From the NCBI GenBank assembly GCA_016584495.1, contig WAID01000015.1:186001-250000 (forward strand): a stretch of DNA of 64,000 nucleotides, written 5' to 3'. This document shows positions 33,637 through 44,111 of the stretch, piece by piece (within the stretch, counting starts at the first letter, position 1; every line of letters starts with the position of its first letter). Origin of the DNA: Celoporthe dispersa. Its lineage: Eukaryota > Ascomycota > Sordariomycetes > Diaporthales > Cryphonectriaceae. The notes beneath the pieces were generated by a model. It ran no database searches and had not been told where the DNA came from. It was given only the letters and a program-made list of their open reading frames with translations. A program made the translations under genes and the position numbers.

Positions 33637-36092
33637 ATGGTCAACACGGGCAAACCATCCCCGGGCTGCTTTGCTTGCCGGTCAAGAAGGATCAAGGTGA
33701 GAGAGCACCACCGCCAACACCAATCCGTGCACTTCTCCTTCTTCTTCATTTTTATTCCCACACGGTGGTTATAAGCCATCACAGACACATTCATTCAGCC
33801 CTTCTTCTTCGCGAGCCTTTTTTTTTTTTTTTTTAATACTGACAAAAGACGCTGCAAAGTGTGACACGACGAGGCCTGAGTGTAGGAAATGTCGGAAGAG
33901 AGGCTGGAAGTGCCCTGGTTACCGCGATCTCAACGCCCTGAGGATCGTCGATGAAACACAGAAGCAGTTTACCCGGTTTTCTGGCGACAGCAGGGAAATT
34001 GTCGAGGAGGCTTCTTCAGCTGCAGGCCCGAGCATGACTGCAGCCCTCGTGCGACAGAGTGTCCCTCCTGCTGCTGCTCCTTCTCACAGACGAGATACTG
34101 CATTGTCATCGTCGTCGTCGTTATCATCATTATCGTCATGGACGAGTCCGACAGGTGCCCACGCCTATCCCTCTCCCGTCTCTGACGCTTCGTCCCCAGA
34201 TTCTACAGGAGAATCCCACAGTTATCAGTATACGTACACAGACGAGATCCCTCGGTGCGTAGGAACGCCTGTGGGGGAGCAGGTCTACGGCTATTTTGTC
34301 GCCAATTTCGTGACCGGGAGCTCACTCCGGCATCATGGCTATCTCGACTTCCTCTTCCCGCTGCTGGCCAACATCTCGCATGACCGGCATGAGCAGAACC
34401 CCTTACCGATGGCCTTCACCGCCACGGCCATGATCGCCTTTGCCGCTCGACAAAAGGTGCCAGAGCTTCTCCCCAGGGCCGAGTCGGTGTATCTGAGGGC
34501 CCTGGGGGCGACATTTGAGGCAATTGGAGATTCGAGAAGGGCGCGGGATAACTCGACTCTTGCCTGCGTGACCCTTTTGACCACGTTTGAGGTATGTATT
34601 CTTCTTCTACAGGACGCCTACGTACCACCACCGCCACCACCATTAGTATACTAACATGTTTACTTTTCTTCCTTTTTGGGATCTTTCTAGCAACTGAGAC
34701 CTTCGAGGCCTTCACACCAAAAGGCTGAGGCATTTGGAAGCCATCTGGACGGAGCAGTAGCCCTGCTGAAGATGCGAGGCAAAGATCTCTTCCAGACGGT
34801 CGTAGGTCGGAAGATATTCCAGATCCTACGATCACTCCTTGTACGTTTGTCCACTTTCCACCCACCCCAGTTTTTTTATTCTATCTTTATAATACCTATA
34901 TATACTCATTTTTTTAATTCCATCCAGGCCTCGAGAAGTCTTTGTTACGGCACACCTCTAGACCCAGAATTACACACCCTCACCGAAGAATTCGATCAAC
35001 ACCCAGACCAACAGCGCTTCGCCGTCCTCTCCCTCCGAGCAGCCGACCTCCGCGTCGCTGCAGAGCGTCTCCTGGGCGGCTGGAGCCCCTCCCATCCGGC
35101 CGGAGACCCGCCCACCCGCGAGAAAGTCGAGGCCCTCAAGCGAGACGCCGACCGCCTCGAGGCCGACTACGACGCCCACATCAAATCCCTCCCTCTCGCC
35201 TGGAAGGCCATGACGGTGCGCTACCTGACCGCTGCCGACCCGACCATCATGGGCGGGATCCCCTACGTCGGCCGCGTCGACGCCTATATCGACATGTTCA
35301 TCTGCTACCTGCTCAACTGGTCGCGCGCCGCCCGCCTGTACATCCGCTACGCCTCCCTGCGGTGCCACGCCTGGCTGCTGGGCCCCCAGATTGACTACCG
35401 CGACACTCCCGAGTACGCCGCCGCCGCCGAGCTGGGTACTGCCATCGTCGGCGACATCGTGGCCAGCGTGCCTTATGTCTTTGGTGCCGCAAAGGCTGGG
35501 CAGACCTCTACTCCAGACCAGTATTCTCCTCCGAGCCTGGCGGGTGTGTTCTGCATGTGGCCTGTCTTTGCCGCGGCTACGTCAGATTTTTTCTACGGAG
35601 TCGCAGAGGACGTTTTTGAAGAGGACGCTCAGGTATATCTCGGAGGAGATGGGTATCGGACAGGCTTCCATCTTGGCCAAGGTTCGTATCATTATCATTA
35701 CACCGTCTACTTTTTCTTTTTCTCCTTCCTGCCGCTTCCTTTTGTTGTCTCGTTTTCTTCTGCCATAAAGAAAGGAAAAGGACAGGGGGAAAAGAGAGAA
35801 GGAGAGTTGACTGACACCCGAAACTGCAGTACAACTTGAGAAATCCCTCGATGCCCATCGCCTTCACCCGCATGAAGCAGTTCGAATCCCAGGAAAACAA
35901 CTCCAGGGCGTAGCATCCGGAGCAGCCGCCGGATCAGTCATGGCAACCGGCATAAACTCTCTCTTAAAGGCGACCGGCTCTGTCATATCGTCCCCGTCCG
36001 AATACCACCACAAGCCGGTCCCGTTGCATATCCTCAAACGAGAACCCGAAGAGGACGACGAAATCTCGACCTTTGACTTTCGGATGAGATGA
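33637..36092 (+). CDS. Zn2Cys6 transcription factor (frame-broken)
   Basis: Five exons: 33637-33696, 33860-34591, 34691-34840, 34928-35685 and 35830-36092. The zinc cluster is split by intron 1 and rebuilt as Cys 11, 14, 21, 28, 31 and 38 (CX2CX6CX6CX2CX6C), followed by CPGYRD, as in fungal C6 factors with the fungal-specific domain 2 type C-terminus. Intron 1 (163 bases) holds an 18-T run. In exon 4 the frame changes inside a six-T run (35587-35592): AATSDF continues as STESQRTFLKRTLRYIS only if one T is removed. The rest (MGIGQASILAK; LEKSLDAHRLHPHEAV) is family-like and ends at 36092. Corrected length is 653 residues; the break falls near residue 533. The last donor (GTATCA at 35686) is chosen by phase. 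Nuclear regulator, targets unknown. Confidence 0.8.
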
Positions 36093-37183
36093 GGTGCGAA
36101 GAAAGAAAGGGCCAGGCCGAACAGAACAGAAATTGATTACATGACCAGTTAATAAGCATCTGGTCCGAGGGCAGACGAGAGGTCCAGCATGGCCACCATC
36201 GCATTGGAAGAGATACGGGATACAGTACGTACACGAAGGAAAGGTGATGGAAGATCCAGGTGCGATCTTGGCAGATAAAAAAGCCAATTACGGTCGGGAT
36301 GGATCTCGAGAATAACGTACGCCCGCCAGACAAGGGCCGCAGATTAGCCCCTCTGGTGGATAGATCTAGGGAAGAGGCTGCATACGCCGTGCTGGTGGAG
36401 GCAATATGCAATGAGTGATTGCGGCCTCCTCCACGCTGCTTGAGTGCCCAAGGTGCCGGATCATCTCTGCTTTTGGGTCACTATCGACTACAACTGGGTA
36501 TCAGCCCTGATAAGAAGAGGGTTGAAAGATACCTCAGCCACAGAGATTATCGAAGCAGCAAACAAAGACATCTGCTGGCAACGTGCCTAAAGCCGACCCA
36601 ATGCTGCCTCATATGTCTATATCGTTCCCGCTCCCTCGCCTCACCTTAGCATATTTGCCATTGGTTCCCTGCTTCGTGTGTGTTTATGTGCATTCTGTTG
36701 TTTCTGCTGGTGGTCGAGTGGACAGAAGATAGATGATATCAGTTGCTTATACTTGGTACACGGTTCATGTGGTTGGGCAGGGCATTCTCCTTTCCACGAA
36801 ATTGGCTCGCGCTGCAACTATCAGATAATAAGCAGATCGTCTTAAGCTCGTCGACTCATAAAAGCTCATAAAGTTATCACAGCTTATATTTATGTACCTG
36901 TTTGACCAGTGGACTCGTCTCACCAGCTTTTCAACGTTAGCCTTGGACTGGAATTTCCAGAAAATGACGAACTCTACTGATTTACCCGGAACATCTGCCG
37001 ACCCAAGCTTGTTCCTGCAGCCATTCACTTCTCCAACTTTGTTGGTCGCCGCGTTGATGTGCCCAGTTCACTACATATAATATCGGTCCATCCATCCCTC
37101 TACCCATCACAACATCGTTCGCGGAGAACTTGCACATCGTCTCACTCCAAACTTCTTCAGGACAAGAACCAAACATACTTACC
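36093..37183. other. Intergenic, promoter of the deacetylase
   Basis: No coding frame recognised. An ATCAGATAA GATA-type site lies at 36820-36828, about 360 bases before the next start; one such match per window is expected by chance. Confidence 0.5.
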
Positions 37184-38028
37184 ATGGCGCTCCCCTCCCA
37201 CCCCTGGCCCCGAGGCGCCAAGGCCGCTCTCTCCTTCACAATGGACAACCTAGGCGAGGCCCAGGACGTCCGCACTGGCGCCCACCCCCCTCCCAGCCCC
37301 TAGGCAAGTCCCCCGCCGTCCTGACCGTCCTGCCCCGGATGCTCAATCTCCTCGACGCCGCCGGCGGCCCCACGCAGGTCAGGGCCACCTACTTCGCCGA
37401 GTCCTGGTCTCTGGCCGTGTACCCCTCCGCCGTGGCAGAACTTCAACGTAGGGGCCACGAGGTCGCGTGGCACGGGTATCAGCACGAGGTCTGGAAATCG
37501 CTGTCTGGTGCCGACGAGGAGGACAACTTCGCGCGGAGCTTTCGGGCCGCCGGGGACCACGGCGTATTGTACGAGGGTTTTCGGCCTCCAGGGGGCGAGA
37601 TCAACGGGGCCCGGACGTTTGACCTGCTCAGGCGGTACGGTGTGCGGTACGTGTCGCCGCTGGGCCGGTTTGGGGTCGATGTGAAGAGTGGTGTCGTGGT
37701 ATTGCCTTTTGAGTGGAAGACTGTTGACGCGTTTTGGTACATGGACAAGTTTGCGGGGGTCAGGAGGGAACACGGCGTTCAGGAGGAGGAGGCGGGGCCC
37801 GTGGAATTCAGGGAGTACCTGTATAAGAAAATCGAAGAGGTGAAGAGTGAGGGGGGATACATCTCCATACTGTTCCATCCGTTCCTGCAAACAAGCGAGG
37901 AGAAGTTCAAGGTCTTGGAGGAGGTGGTGGAGCGGATCAGCAGTGATGGCGACCTTTGGCTCGCCCCGTGTAACGAAGTTGCGAGATGGGTTGTGAGGCA
38001 TGCGGACCAGTTCGCCTCCGAGGCCTGA
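37184..38028 (+). CDS. NodB-like polysaccharide deacetylase (frame-broken)
   Basis: The ATG at 37184 has a strong context (ACCATGG) and begins the family start MALPSHPWPRGAKAALSFTM. This frame stops at TAG 37301 after 39 codons. The continuation (GKSPAVLTVLPRMLNLLD..) is in another frame, open through the stop at 38028. Adding one base in the six-C run at 37285-37290 would join them and give about 281 residues. Motifs seen: a TFDD-like first motif changed to TMDN, a metal-binding HGYQHE, and RPPGG. This fits NodB-fold deacetylases of the PuuE/PgdA-like fungal branch, which remove acyl groups or act on amide rings. No signal peptide, so probably intracellular. With the break as written the product would be inactive. 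Confidence 0.8.
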
Positions 38029-38657
38029 AAGTAGTAGTTCTAGTCCCTGGGTGACCTCGTCAACATAGAAAAGGCGCGGGTCGTTCAAACTATGGCTGAT
38101 TCTATGCTGGTAATGGTCAATATGATAGCCAGATGTACAAAAAAGTCTCTTGCAAGACGGCAAACACAGAACATCGTGTCCGGCCGGTTCAAGCTCTCCG
38201 CTCATCACATATGCCTGCTGTATATGGGTATATGGCGAGGAGATATCGGAGGGAAGGGGGTCGGGAAGCCATTTCCATTGTAGCTGCACCAGACAGCCGT
38301 AGCAAATAGTATTAATTATGGGTAGATAGATGTAAACAAGAGAAGGTTTGTGAACAAGAAACAGGCCACATGTAAATGCTCGTCGAGCTTCTTGATCAAA
38401 GAGAGAAGAAAACAAAAACGTCGTGACATCGTTTCATGGAGTAGAAGGTATCATCGGCGGCCTAGATAGCCGGCCCTCTATTTCCTCCGGGGTATTGCGG
38501 GTATGTGTATGTATGATATGAAAGATGCAAGGTCAAGATGGAAATGGTAAATCAGAGGCATCATAAAATCATCACAGAGCAAGACAAGATAGGCACCCCA
38601 TCTCTCTCTCTTTCTGTTTCTCTTCTCTCTTCCGTGTCATGAACATCATCGCAGCAC
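38029..38657. other. Convergent intergenic region
   Basis: Two 3' untranslated regions face each other; no gene seen. Confidence 0.6.
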
Positions 38658-41600
38658 TCAGAACCCCACAAGTTCATTGTTCTGCCCAAGGAATGTCCTG
38701 GCCACCTCATCGCCACCCTGCTCGGCGGCCTCCATCCAGTGGATAGCAACGCACATGAGCGCAGGATCGCTGCGCACGTCGGACTTGTCTGCCACTCCGC
38801 CGCCCATGCCGGCTGCTGACCCAGAGCTGCCCGGGCGGTGGAGCTGACCTGCGCCGATGCGTTCATGGTACTGGCTGTAGCGGCTGCCACTGCCGCTCCC
38901 GCTGTTCGCGCCGCGGAATTTGTCCATAACGGCCTGCTTGAAAACCTCGCGGGGTTTGGACAAGGGCAGTGTGGTGCGATCGACAAGCTCCGGGTTGGAG
39001 AGATAAAAGAGAGCAAGTTCCCGCTGCGAGGTAGGGTCGCCTTCCTTGGCGGTGATGGTCCACATCCGAGCTGCATCCTCGAGACGGTACGAGGTGCTGG
39101 GAGGAGGCGGTGTGGGTGGCGACACCGGCGTGGTGCGCATTGCCTGCTCCTCTGCGTTGGGTGAGGGTCGCGGGGGCTCTTCCCCATTAACAGAGTCGCT
39201 GGCCGTGCTGCTTGGGGCAGGCGGGTGCCTCTTGCGGGTTTTGGTGGTGTGGACGTCAACAATTTCATCAGCCATCTCGACCATCGTCCTGCAGACCTCC
39301 TGTTTAAGGCCGAGGGCAGCAATGGCGCAGTCCCAGAAAGCCTTACCACGATCCGTCTTATCCAGGATGTTTGCCGGGACGAAAGTCGCAATGAACTGCA
39401 GGTCTCGGAACAGAGTCTTGGGCCGAATCTCAGCATTGCGGAAGAGACTTTGAAGCACAGTGGCAATAGCGTCACTGTTGTTCGCCACATTTGTCGTGGT
39501 GTTGATCACAGACCTTGTTTCAGGGTTGATATTCCCGCTCGGCATCCGAGCAAGGCTCGGGTGCAGATGCATAGTGTGAGACCTGCGCTCTTTCAAGTTG
39601 TCAATTGCCTCCTCAAAAGGGCGAGATCGGCCAGCCTGGTTGTAGTTCTCGGCTTCCATCTCTGCTGTTCGGGCTAGCCATGCCAGTCTACGTCGCGAAC
39701 TGCCCGAGGACAAGGAGGCGATGATGAGATGTTCCAGCTCATGGAGAGCGTTCAGCTTGGCGTACGGGTTCGGATGCACACAGAACATCCGCAGCAGGCG
39801 CTGGTACGCGTTTGTGAATGGGAACTCCGGCATGATCTCCTTCTTTGACCGAGACGACTTCTTGCTGGACACTGTATCACTGGTGCCGGCGGAGCTGTCG
39901 TTCTCTCGTCCGGAATTTCCGGAAGCGAGATATGGGGACTCAGATATGGTCCTGTCGACTGCCGTTGTTGCCTTGGTCGCATCGGCAGTATTGTTGGCGT
40001 CACGTAGGTTGCCGAAGCTTTTCTTCTTCTCAATCACACGGGGCTTCGAGCGCCTGTTCTTTGCCTTACGCTCCGCGGCATTTCGGCGGTCAATGCAATC
40101 TTGGCCCAGATCCTCAAACCAACCGTCTGTCTCGGAACCTCGAGAAAAGACAAGATTGCCCAGGTCGCTGAGAAGTAGGCTCGTCAAGGTCTGTCGGAGG
40201 TCTTGGAGGAAGCGTGTCTTCTCTTCGCTCAGACGCTGCTGCTGGTGTTGCTGGGTGTTGTCGTTAATTGATATGGCGGTCCCGGGTCGGCCGGTACCGT
40301 TATGACCAGCATGCAAGTGCATCGAGCCGCTGAAGTTTGTGATGCTTGTGGTTGGGCTGTGCGCACGAGACGTCGTGGTACTTGCGGCAGATGCCGCTGA
40401 CTGGAAAGGCGACCAGTACGTGGAAGCACTATCGATGGTGTGGACAGGTGACGCGTGGCCAAAGTAGTCGCCAGAGTCCATCACGTCACTCAGCAACGTG
40501 CTGCGTGTGGAAAAGCCATAACGAGTGGAGTCGAGACTCAGGGCTGATGCGTTGAGCCCCGTGATACCTCTCAGGTCTCTCGCCGCGAGCGAGCCTGTCC
40601 GGCTAGAGGATGGTGCATACCTCCGTTCAGGCTCGCTCATGATGCTGCTGGCGTCATCGTTTGAAAAGGTAGAGATAGGCACGTCACGGCGGATGGCCGG
40701 GGCCTCGAGCTGTCGCTTGTCGCGAAGGTACAGCTCACTGCTCCACAGGACCGGTGCATCCATCATGTCGTGGCCGATGAGCTTTCCAATGCAAGCCTCG
40801 ACTTCGCAACAGAAACGGTGGATCCGTTCCTCGCCGCGGCAAAAGTTCTCAATACCAAAATCTTTGAGGAATCGTGACGTCTTTTCAGCTTGATCGTCCG
40901 ACAGCTTGTTCGGACCTCCCTGGTCTTCGGCGGCCGCGAGCAGCTCCATAATCTGAGACTCGCTGCGGTAGAGATACGTCGAGGGACCACCGCGAGGCAT
41001 GTTCCGGCCGCGCTGCTGATATGCATTGAGCCTGCGACGCATACCCATATTCTTGAGGGCTGCCGCGATGTTTCGAGAGTGCTCATACGCTGCCGAATTG
41101 CGAACATCTGTAACGTACCACATCTTGTCTCGCAGTGCTCTCAGGCGCCTCATCATCGAGTCCAGGAGACCCTCCGCTCGCTCCTGGGATTGTTTCAACC
41201 AGACCAGCCAGGCGTCGTAGTCCTCGATGGCAGATGCCGATCGTCGGATGGAGTCGCGTGGGCCCCGGCTAAAGATGTTCAAGAGCGTGGCGAAGCCGTT
41301 TGCACGTAGAGATGAAGACGCCAGCGCGTTGAGCTGCAGCAGCGTGTTGTAGTACGAAAGAGAGGCGACAAAATCCGACTGCGCTTTCGCCTGCGACACA
41401 GCAGCCTCGAGCATGGCGATGAGTGTTGGCGTTGGCTCAGCCTGTTCCTGAGCCCTGTCAGCGGCCTCCTTGCCCTTGTCACTGCCCGGCCGTGGCGAGT
41501 TGTCACGACTCGAACCGTCCTGGCCCAGGAGCCTCTGGCGATAAGGATTCCGGCTGGGCTCTCGTGCTTGCCGGCTCTGCCTCGACTCCCGCGGCTCTCT

Positions 41601-44111
41601 CACCTCCCTAATCCTCTCGGTTGTGATGATCTTGGTCCTCGAGCGGTATTTCTTGAGAACCGAGGTCCGGTTGCTGAACTTTCCAGTGTCCTGCTCCGAA
41701 GTCTGCGGGATCTCAAAGTCCTCGACGAGCTTCAGGATCGAGTCACGGAGCTGGTGGTAGTCCTTGTCAAGCTCGGGGCGGTCATCTTCCATGTCTTCCT
41801 CGTCAGTGTCGCTCAGAGACGATGAGTTCTCCTCCTCGGGTTCATCGTCAGGGTCATAAGTCATCTGGGTGGAGAGTGATCTCCCGTCAGAGGATATAAA
41901 CAGCACGGCCCACCGCTCTGCACAAGGGTGGCAGGATCCCTGGAGGGATTCAGGTCCAAGTATTTGTGTTAGCTCGTGCAAAGCAAGGCGGAGACGGTAC
42001 CCGTCATCTTCGTAATGGCCTAGGCGCTCATGGCTAAGACGCTCCCCAAGCGGAGGCGAGGACCGGGCGGATGCTCCCGTTGCCTGCGGCTCGAGTGCCT
42101 CTGCAGCGGTAGTCGTGTCGCTCAGAACAGAAGACACACTCGTGCTGATGATGGACGCGGTCTCAAAGTTGGCATTGCTTCTGGGGGTGAGGATGGACAT
42201 TGGCTGAGAGATGGCAGACATGTTGGAGATGGAGGGAGCAGAACGAATGGAGTGGGAAGACATGGGCCTTCGTTCGGGGAACAAGGCATTGACCAGAGTG
42301 ACCAGATCGGCCGGGCTGACGACCAGGTACGGGTGGACCTCGGCAGTCTCCCTGAGGGAGGTAAGGGAGCGGGCCTTGAGGAGCCTGGGCCGGGGCTTGG
42401 AGCGAGAGCTCTTGAAGCGACCAAGAATGTTTTCGACGTGAGCCTTGATCTTTGGCGGGGTGGACACGGGGCCTTGCTTCCACAGCATGTCCACCACGAT
42501 GCTGGAGGCTTTGGTGGCGACCTGCTTCAGGATTTTCTGCCGGCCATACTCGGTGATGTGATAATCTGTCATCATGCCGTGGCTCTCGGGGTGAACAACC
42601 ACGCCCAGAAGCCAGACCGAGAAGACCCATTTGTAGATGAACCATTTTCTGGTGCCGTCCACGTACTTGTGGTCCAGTCGCCTGAGGATCTGGTTCCCCA
42701 GCTCGATGAGGCCCTCGGGCAGGCCTGTGGCATCCTCGTCGTCCAGGATCTCGAAGAGCTCATCCGTGGCCCGGTCATAAAACTCCTCGGCTGCGATCTG
42801 ATCCTTGGAAGTCCAGTCGGAGATATTGAACCTGGTACCATGCTGATCCTCTGCTCGGTCGAGAAGAAACGCGCCGCCCTCTAGAATCTTCATCAGGTAC
42901 CACTCCATGTTCGAACGGCCAGACCAGTCGCGCATGGCGGACCAGACGTTGAGAACGTGGATGAGGACGGGCTCGATCGGTACATTCTCGTTCCCGGCCT
43001 TGGACTCGGTGGCAGACTTGGAGATGAGGCGAGCACATGCCGTGGCCCAGATATCTGTACGGCGTTTGTCTTCTGCGCTGTCCGGGCCTGCTGAGTTAGC
43101 GAAGCAAGTGTGGATAAGGGCAGACAGGGCATCGTGTCTCTGGAAGGAGAGCAGGCGCTCGACCGGGTTTGGGTTGGACGAGGAATGCCTGTTAGATCCA
43201 GTGCCCGGACCGCGGCCATGGGGCTTGTTGAACAGAGGCAAGACAGACTCGACGGGCTCCAGGCTGGAGTGGAAGTTGGTGATGGCGGCACGCTCGGAGT
43301 TTGTCAGGGCGCAGATGCGGGTGGCCAGATAGTCCGGGTCGTTCCTGATCTTGGACAGGAAGGAGAGGAAGGTCTCGCGTGCATCGGCCGAAATCTCGTG
43401 AAGGAAGGGAATGGTTGAGCCGGCCATGGGCCCAGTACCAATCACGGAGCCTGTGGGTGTGTCCAAACTTTCGGATGACACCATAGCGGCGTGATGCATG
43501 GCCTCCATCTCGGGCTCCAGGAGGGCATATCTCCGGACCTCATCACAGCTCTTGCGCACGTCCTGGATGGCGCCGTACAGGCTGGCAAAGGTCTTCTTGT
43601 CGTCGGTGCGGAAACATTCGGCAAGATTCCTCTGGGCGATCTCGCCACAGCGGGTTAGACGGGCGGACAAGGCAGTAGAGACCAAAGTGCGCTGTAGTCG
43701 TATCCTGGTGTTTGCGCGCTTGCGCTCCTGGTATTTTGACAGGCGAACCAGGTGCGCCAGCTCGTCCAATGAAGTGCTCTCAGCCTCGTCTCCCGGGGTC
43801 AGGTAGGCATTGGTGTATAGCGAAGCGTCGGTGATAAGTGGCTGTGGCATCTTGACAGGAGGCCTAGACATCTGTTGCGTGCGATCGTCGTCCGCATCTT
43901 GTGTCGTAGCCGCGCTCGCCACTGGTTCTTGGGCAGATGGAGTGGCCGAGGGTGGGCTCGGCTGCGCGACTATTGCCTTCTTGACTGTTGGGCTCGGCGC
44001 CTGCTGCACGGCTGCTGCGGGCTGCTGCGTCTGCTGCTGTTGCGACTGCTGCTGGAGCGTCTCGACGCGGCGCACAGGGAGCGCCTGGGGCACGTCGTCT
44101 GGGCTCGGCAT
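38658..44111 (-). CDS. Large 1,817-residue protein, SEL1-like C-terminus, function unknown
   Basis: One uninterrupted frame of 1,817 codons. The N-terminus is Gln/Pro-rich and low in complexity. Long stretches look helical and conserved in style (residues about 130-220 and 240-620, for example ETFLSFLSKIRNDPDYLATR), and others are disordered: an acidic patch (EEENSSSLSDTDEEDMEDD) and Ser-rich parts. Near the C-terminus KLNALHELEHLIIASL is followed by two parts resembling SEL1/TPR helices (AARMWTITAKEGDPTSQREL; ALMCVAIHWMEAAEQGGDEV). No signal peptide or clear membrane segment. I do not recognise the full-length family. SEL1-like repeats usually mediate protein binding, so an adaptor or scaffold is a reasonable inference. 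The lack of any frame break over 5.4 kb indicates selection. Confidence 0.75.
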   Translation of the reverse strand: MPSPDDVPQALPVRRVETLQQQSQQQQTQQPAAAVQQAPSPTVKKAIVAQPSPPSATPSAQEPVASAATTQDADDDRTQQMSRPPVKMPQPLITDASLYTNAYLTPGDEAESTSLDELAHLVRLSKYQERKRANTRIRLQRTLVSTALSARLTRCGEIAQRNLAECFRTDDKKTFASLYGAIQDVRKSCDEVRRYALLEPEMEAMHHAAMVSSESLDTPTGSVIGTGPMAGSTIPFLHEISADARETFLSFLSKIRNDPDYLATRICALTNSERAAITNFHSSLEPVESVLPLFNKPHGRGPGTGSNRHSSSNPNPVERLLSFQRHDALSALIHTCFANSAGPDSAEDKRRTDIWATACARLISKSATESKAGNENVPIEPVLIHVLNVWSAMRDWSGRSNMEWYLMKILEGGAFLLDRAEDQHGTRFNISDWTSKDQIAAEEFYDRATDELFEILDDEDATGLPEGLIELGNQILRRLDHKYVDGTRKWFIYKWVFSVWLLGVVVHPESHGMMTDYHITEYGRQKILKQVATKASSIVVDMLWKQGPVSTPPKIKAHVENILGRFKSSRSKPRPRLLKARSLTSLRETAEVHPYLVVSPADLVTLVNALFPERRPMSSHSIRSAPSISNMSAISQPMSILTPRSNANFETASIISTSVSSVLSDTTTAAEALEPQATGASARSSPPLGERLSHERLGHYEDDGYRLRLALHELTQILGPESLQGSCHPCAERWAVLFISSDGRSLSTQMTYDPDDEPEEENSSSLSDTDEEDMEDDRPELDKDYHQLRDSILKLVEDFEIPQTSEQDTGKFSNRTSVLKKYRSRTKIITTERIREVREPRESRQSRQAREPSRNPYRQRLLGQDGSSRDNSPRPGSDKGKEAADRAQEQAEPTPTLIAMLEAAVSQAKAQSDFVASLSYYNTLLQLNALASSSLRANGFATLLNIFSRGPRDSIRRSASAIEDYDAWLVWLKQSQERAEGLLDSMMRRLRALRDKMWYVTDVRNSAAYEHSRNIAAALKNMGMRRRLNAYQQRGRNMPRGGPSTYLYRSESQIMELLAAAEDQGGPNKLSDDQAEKTSRFLKDFGIENFCRGEERIHRFCCEVEACIGKLIGHDMMDAPVLWSSELYLRDKRQLEAPAIRRDVPISTFSNDDASSIMSEPERRYAPSSSRTGSLAARDLRGITGLNASALSLDSTRYGFSTRSTLLSDVMDSGDYFGHASPVHTIDSASTYWSPFQSAASAASTTTSRAHSPTTSITNFSGSMHLHAGHNGTGRPGTAISINDNTQQHQQQRLSEEKTRFLQDLRQTLTSLLLSDLGNLVFSRGSETDGWFEDLGQDCIDRRNAAERKAKNRRSKPRVIEKKKSFGNLRDANNTADATKATTAVDRTISESPYLASGNSGRENDSSAGTSDTVSSKKSSRSKKEIMPEFPFTNAYQRLLRMFCVHPNPYAKLNALHELEHLIIASLSSGSSRRRLAWLARTAEMEAENYNQAGRSRPFEEAIDNLKERRSHTMHLHPSLARMPSGNINPETRSVINTTTNVANNSDAIATVLQSLFRNAEIRPKTLFRDLQFIATFVPANILDKTDRGKAFWDCAIAALGLKQEVCRTMVEMADEIVDVHTTKTRKRHPPAPSSTASDSVNGEEPPRPSPNAEEQAMRTTPVSPPTPPPPSTSYRLEDAARMWTITAKEGDPTSQRELALFYLSNPELVDRTTLPLSKPREVFKQAVMDKFRGANSGSGSGSRYSQYHERIGAGQLHRPGSSGSAAGMGGGVADKSDVRSDPALMCVAIHWMEAAEQGGDEVARTFLGQNNELVGF

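Noticed and set aside
35875..35895. GTTCGAATCCC, a B-box match
   Set aside because: Lies inside the last exon of the zinc-cluster gene with no tRNA fold around it.
36820..36828. ATCAGATAA as a regulated SreA site for the deacetylase
   Set aside because: A single match is what chance predicts for this window, and the gene has no known iron link.
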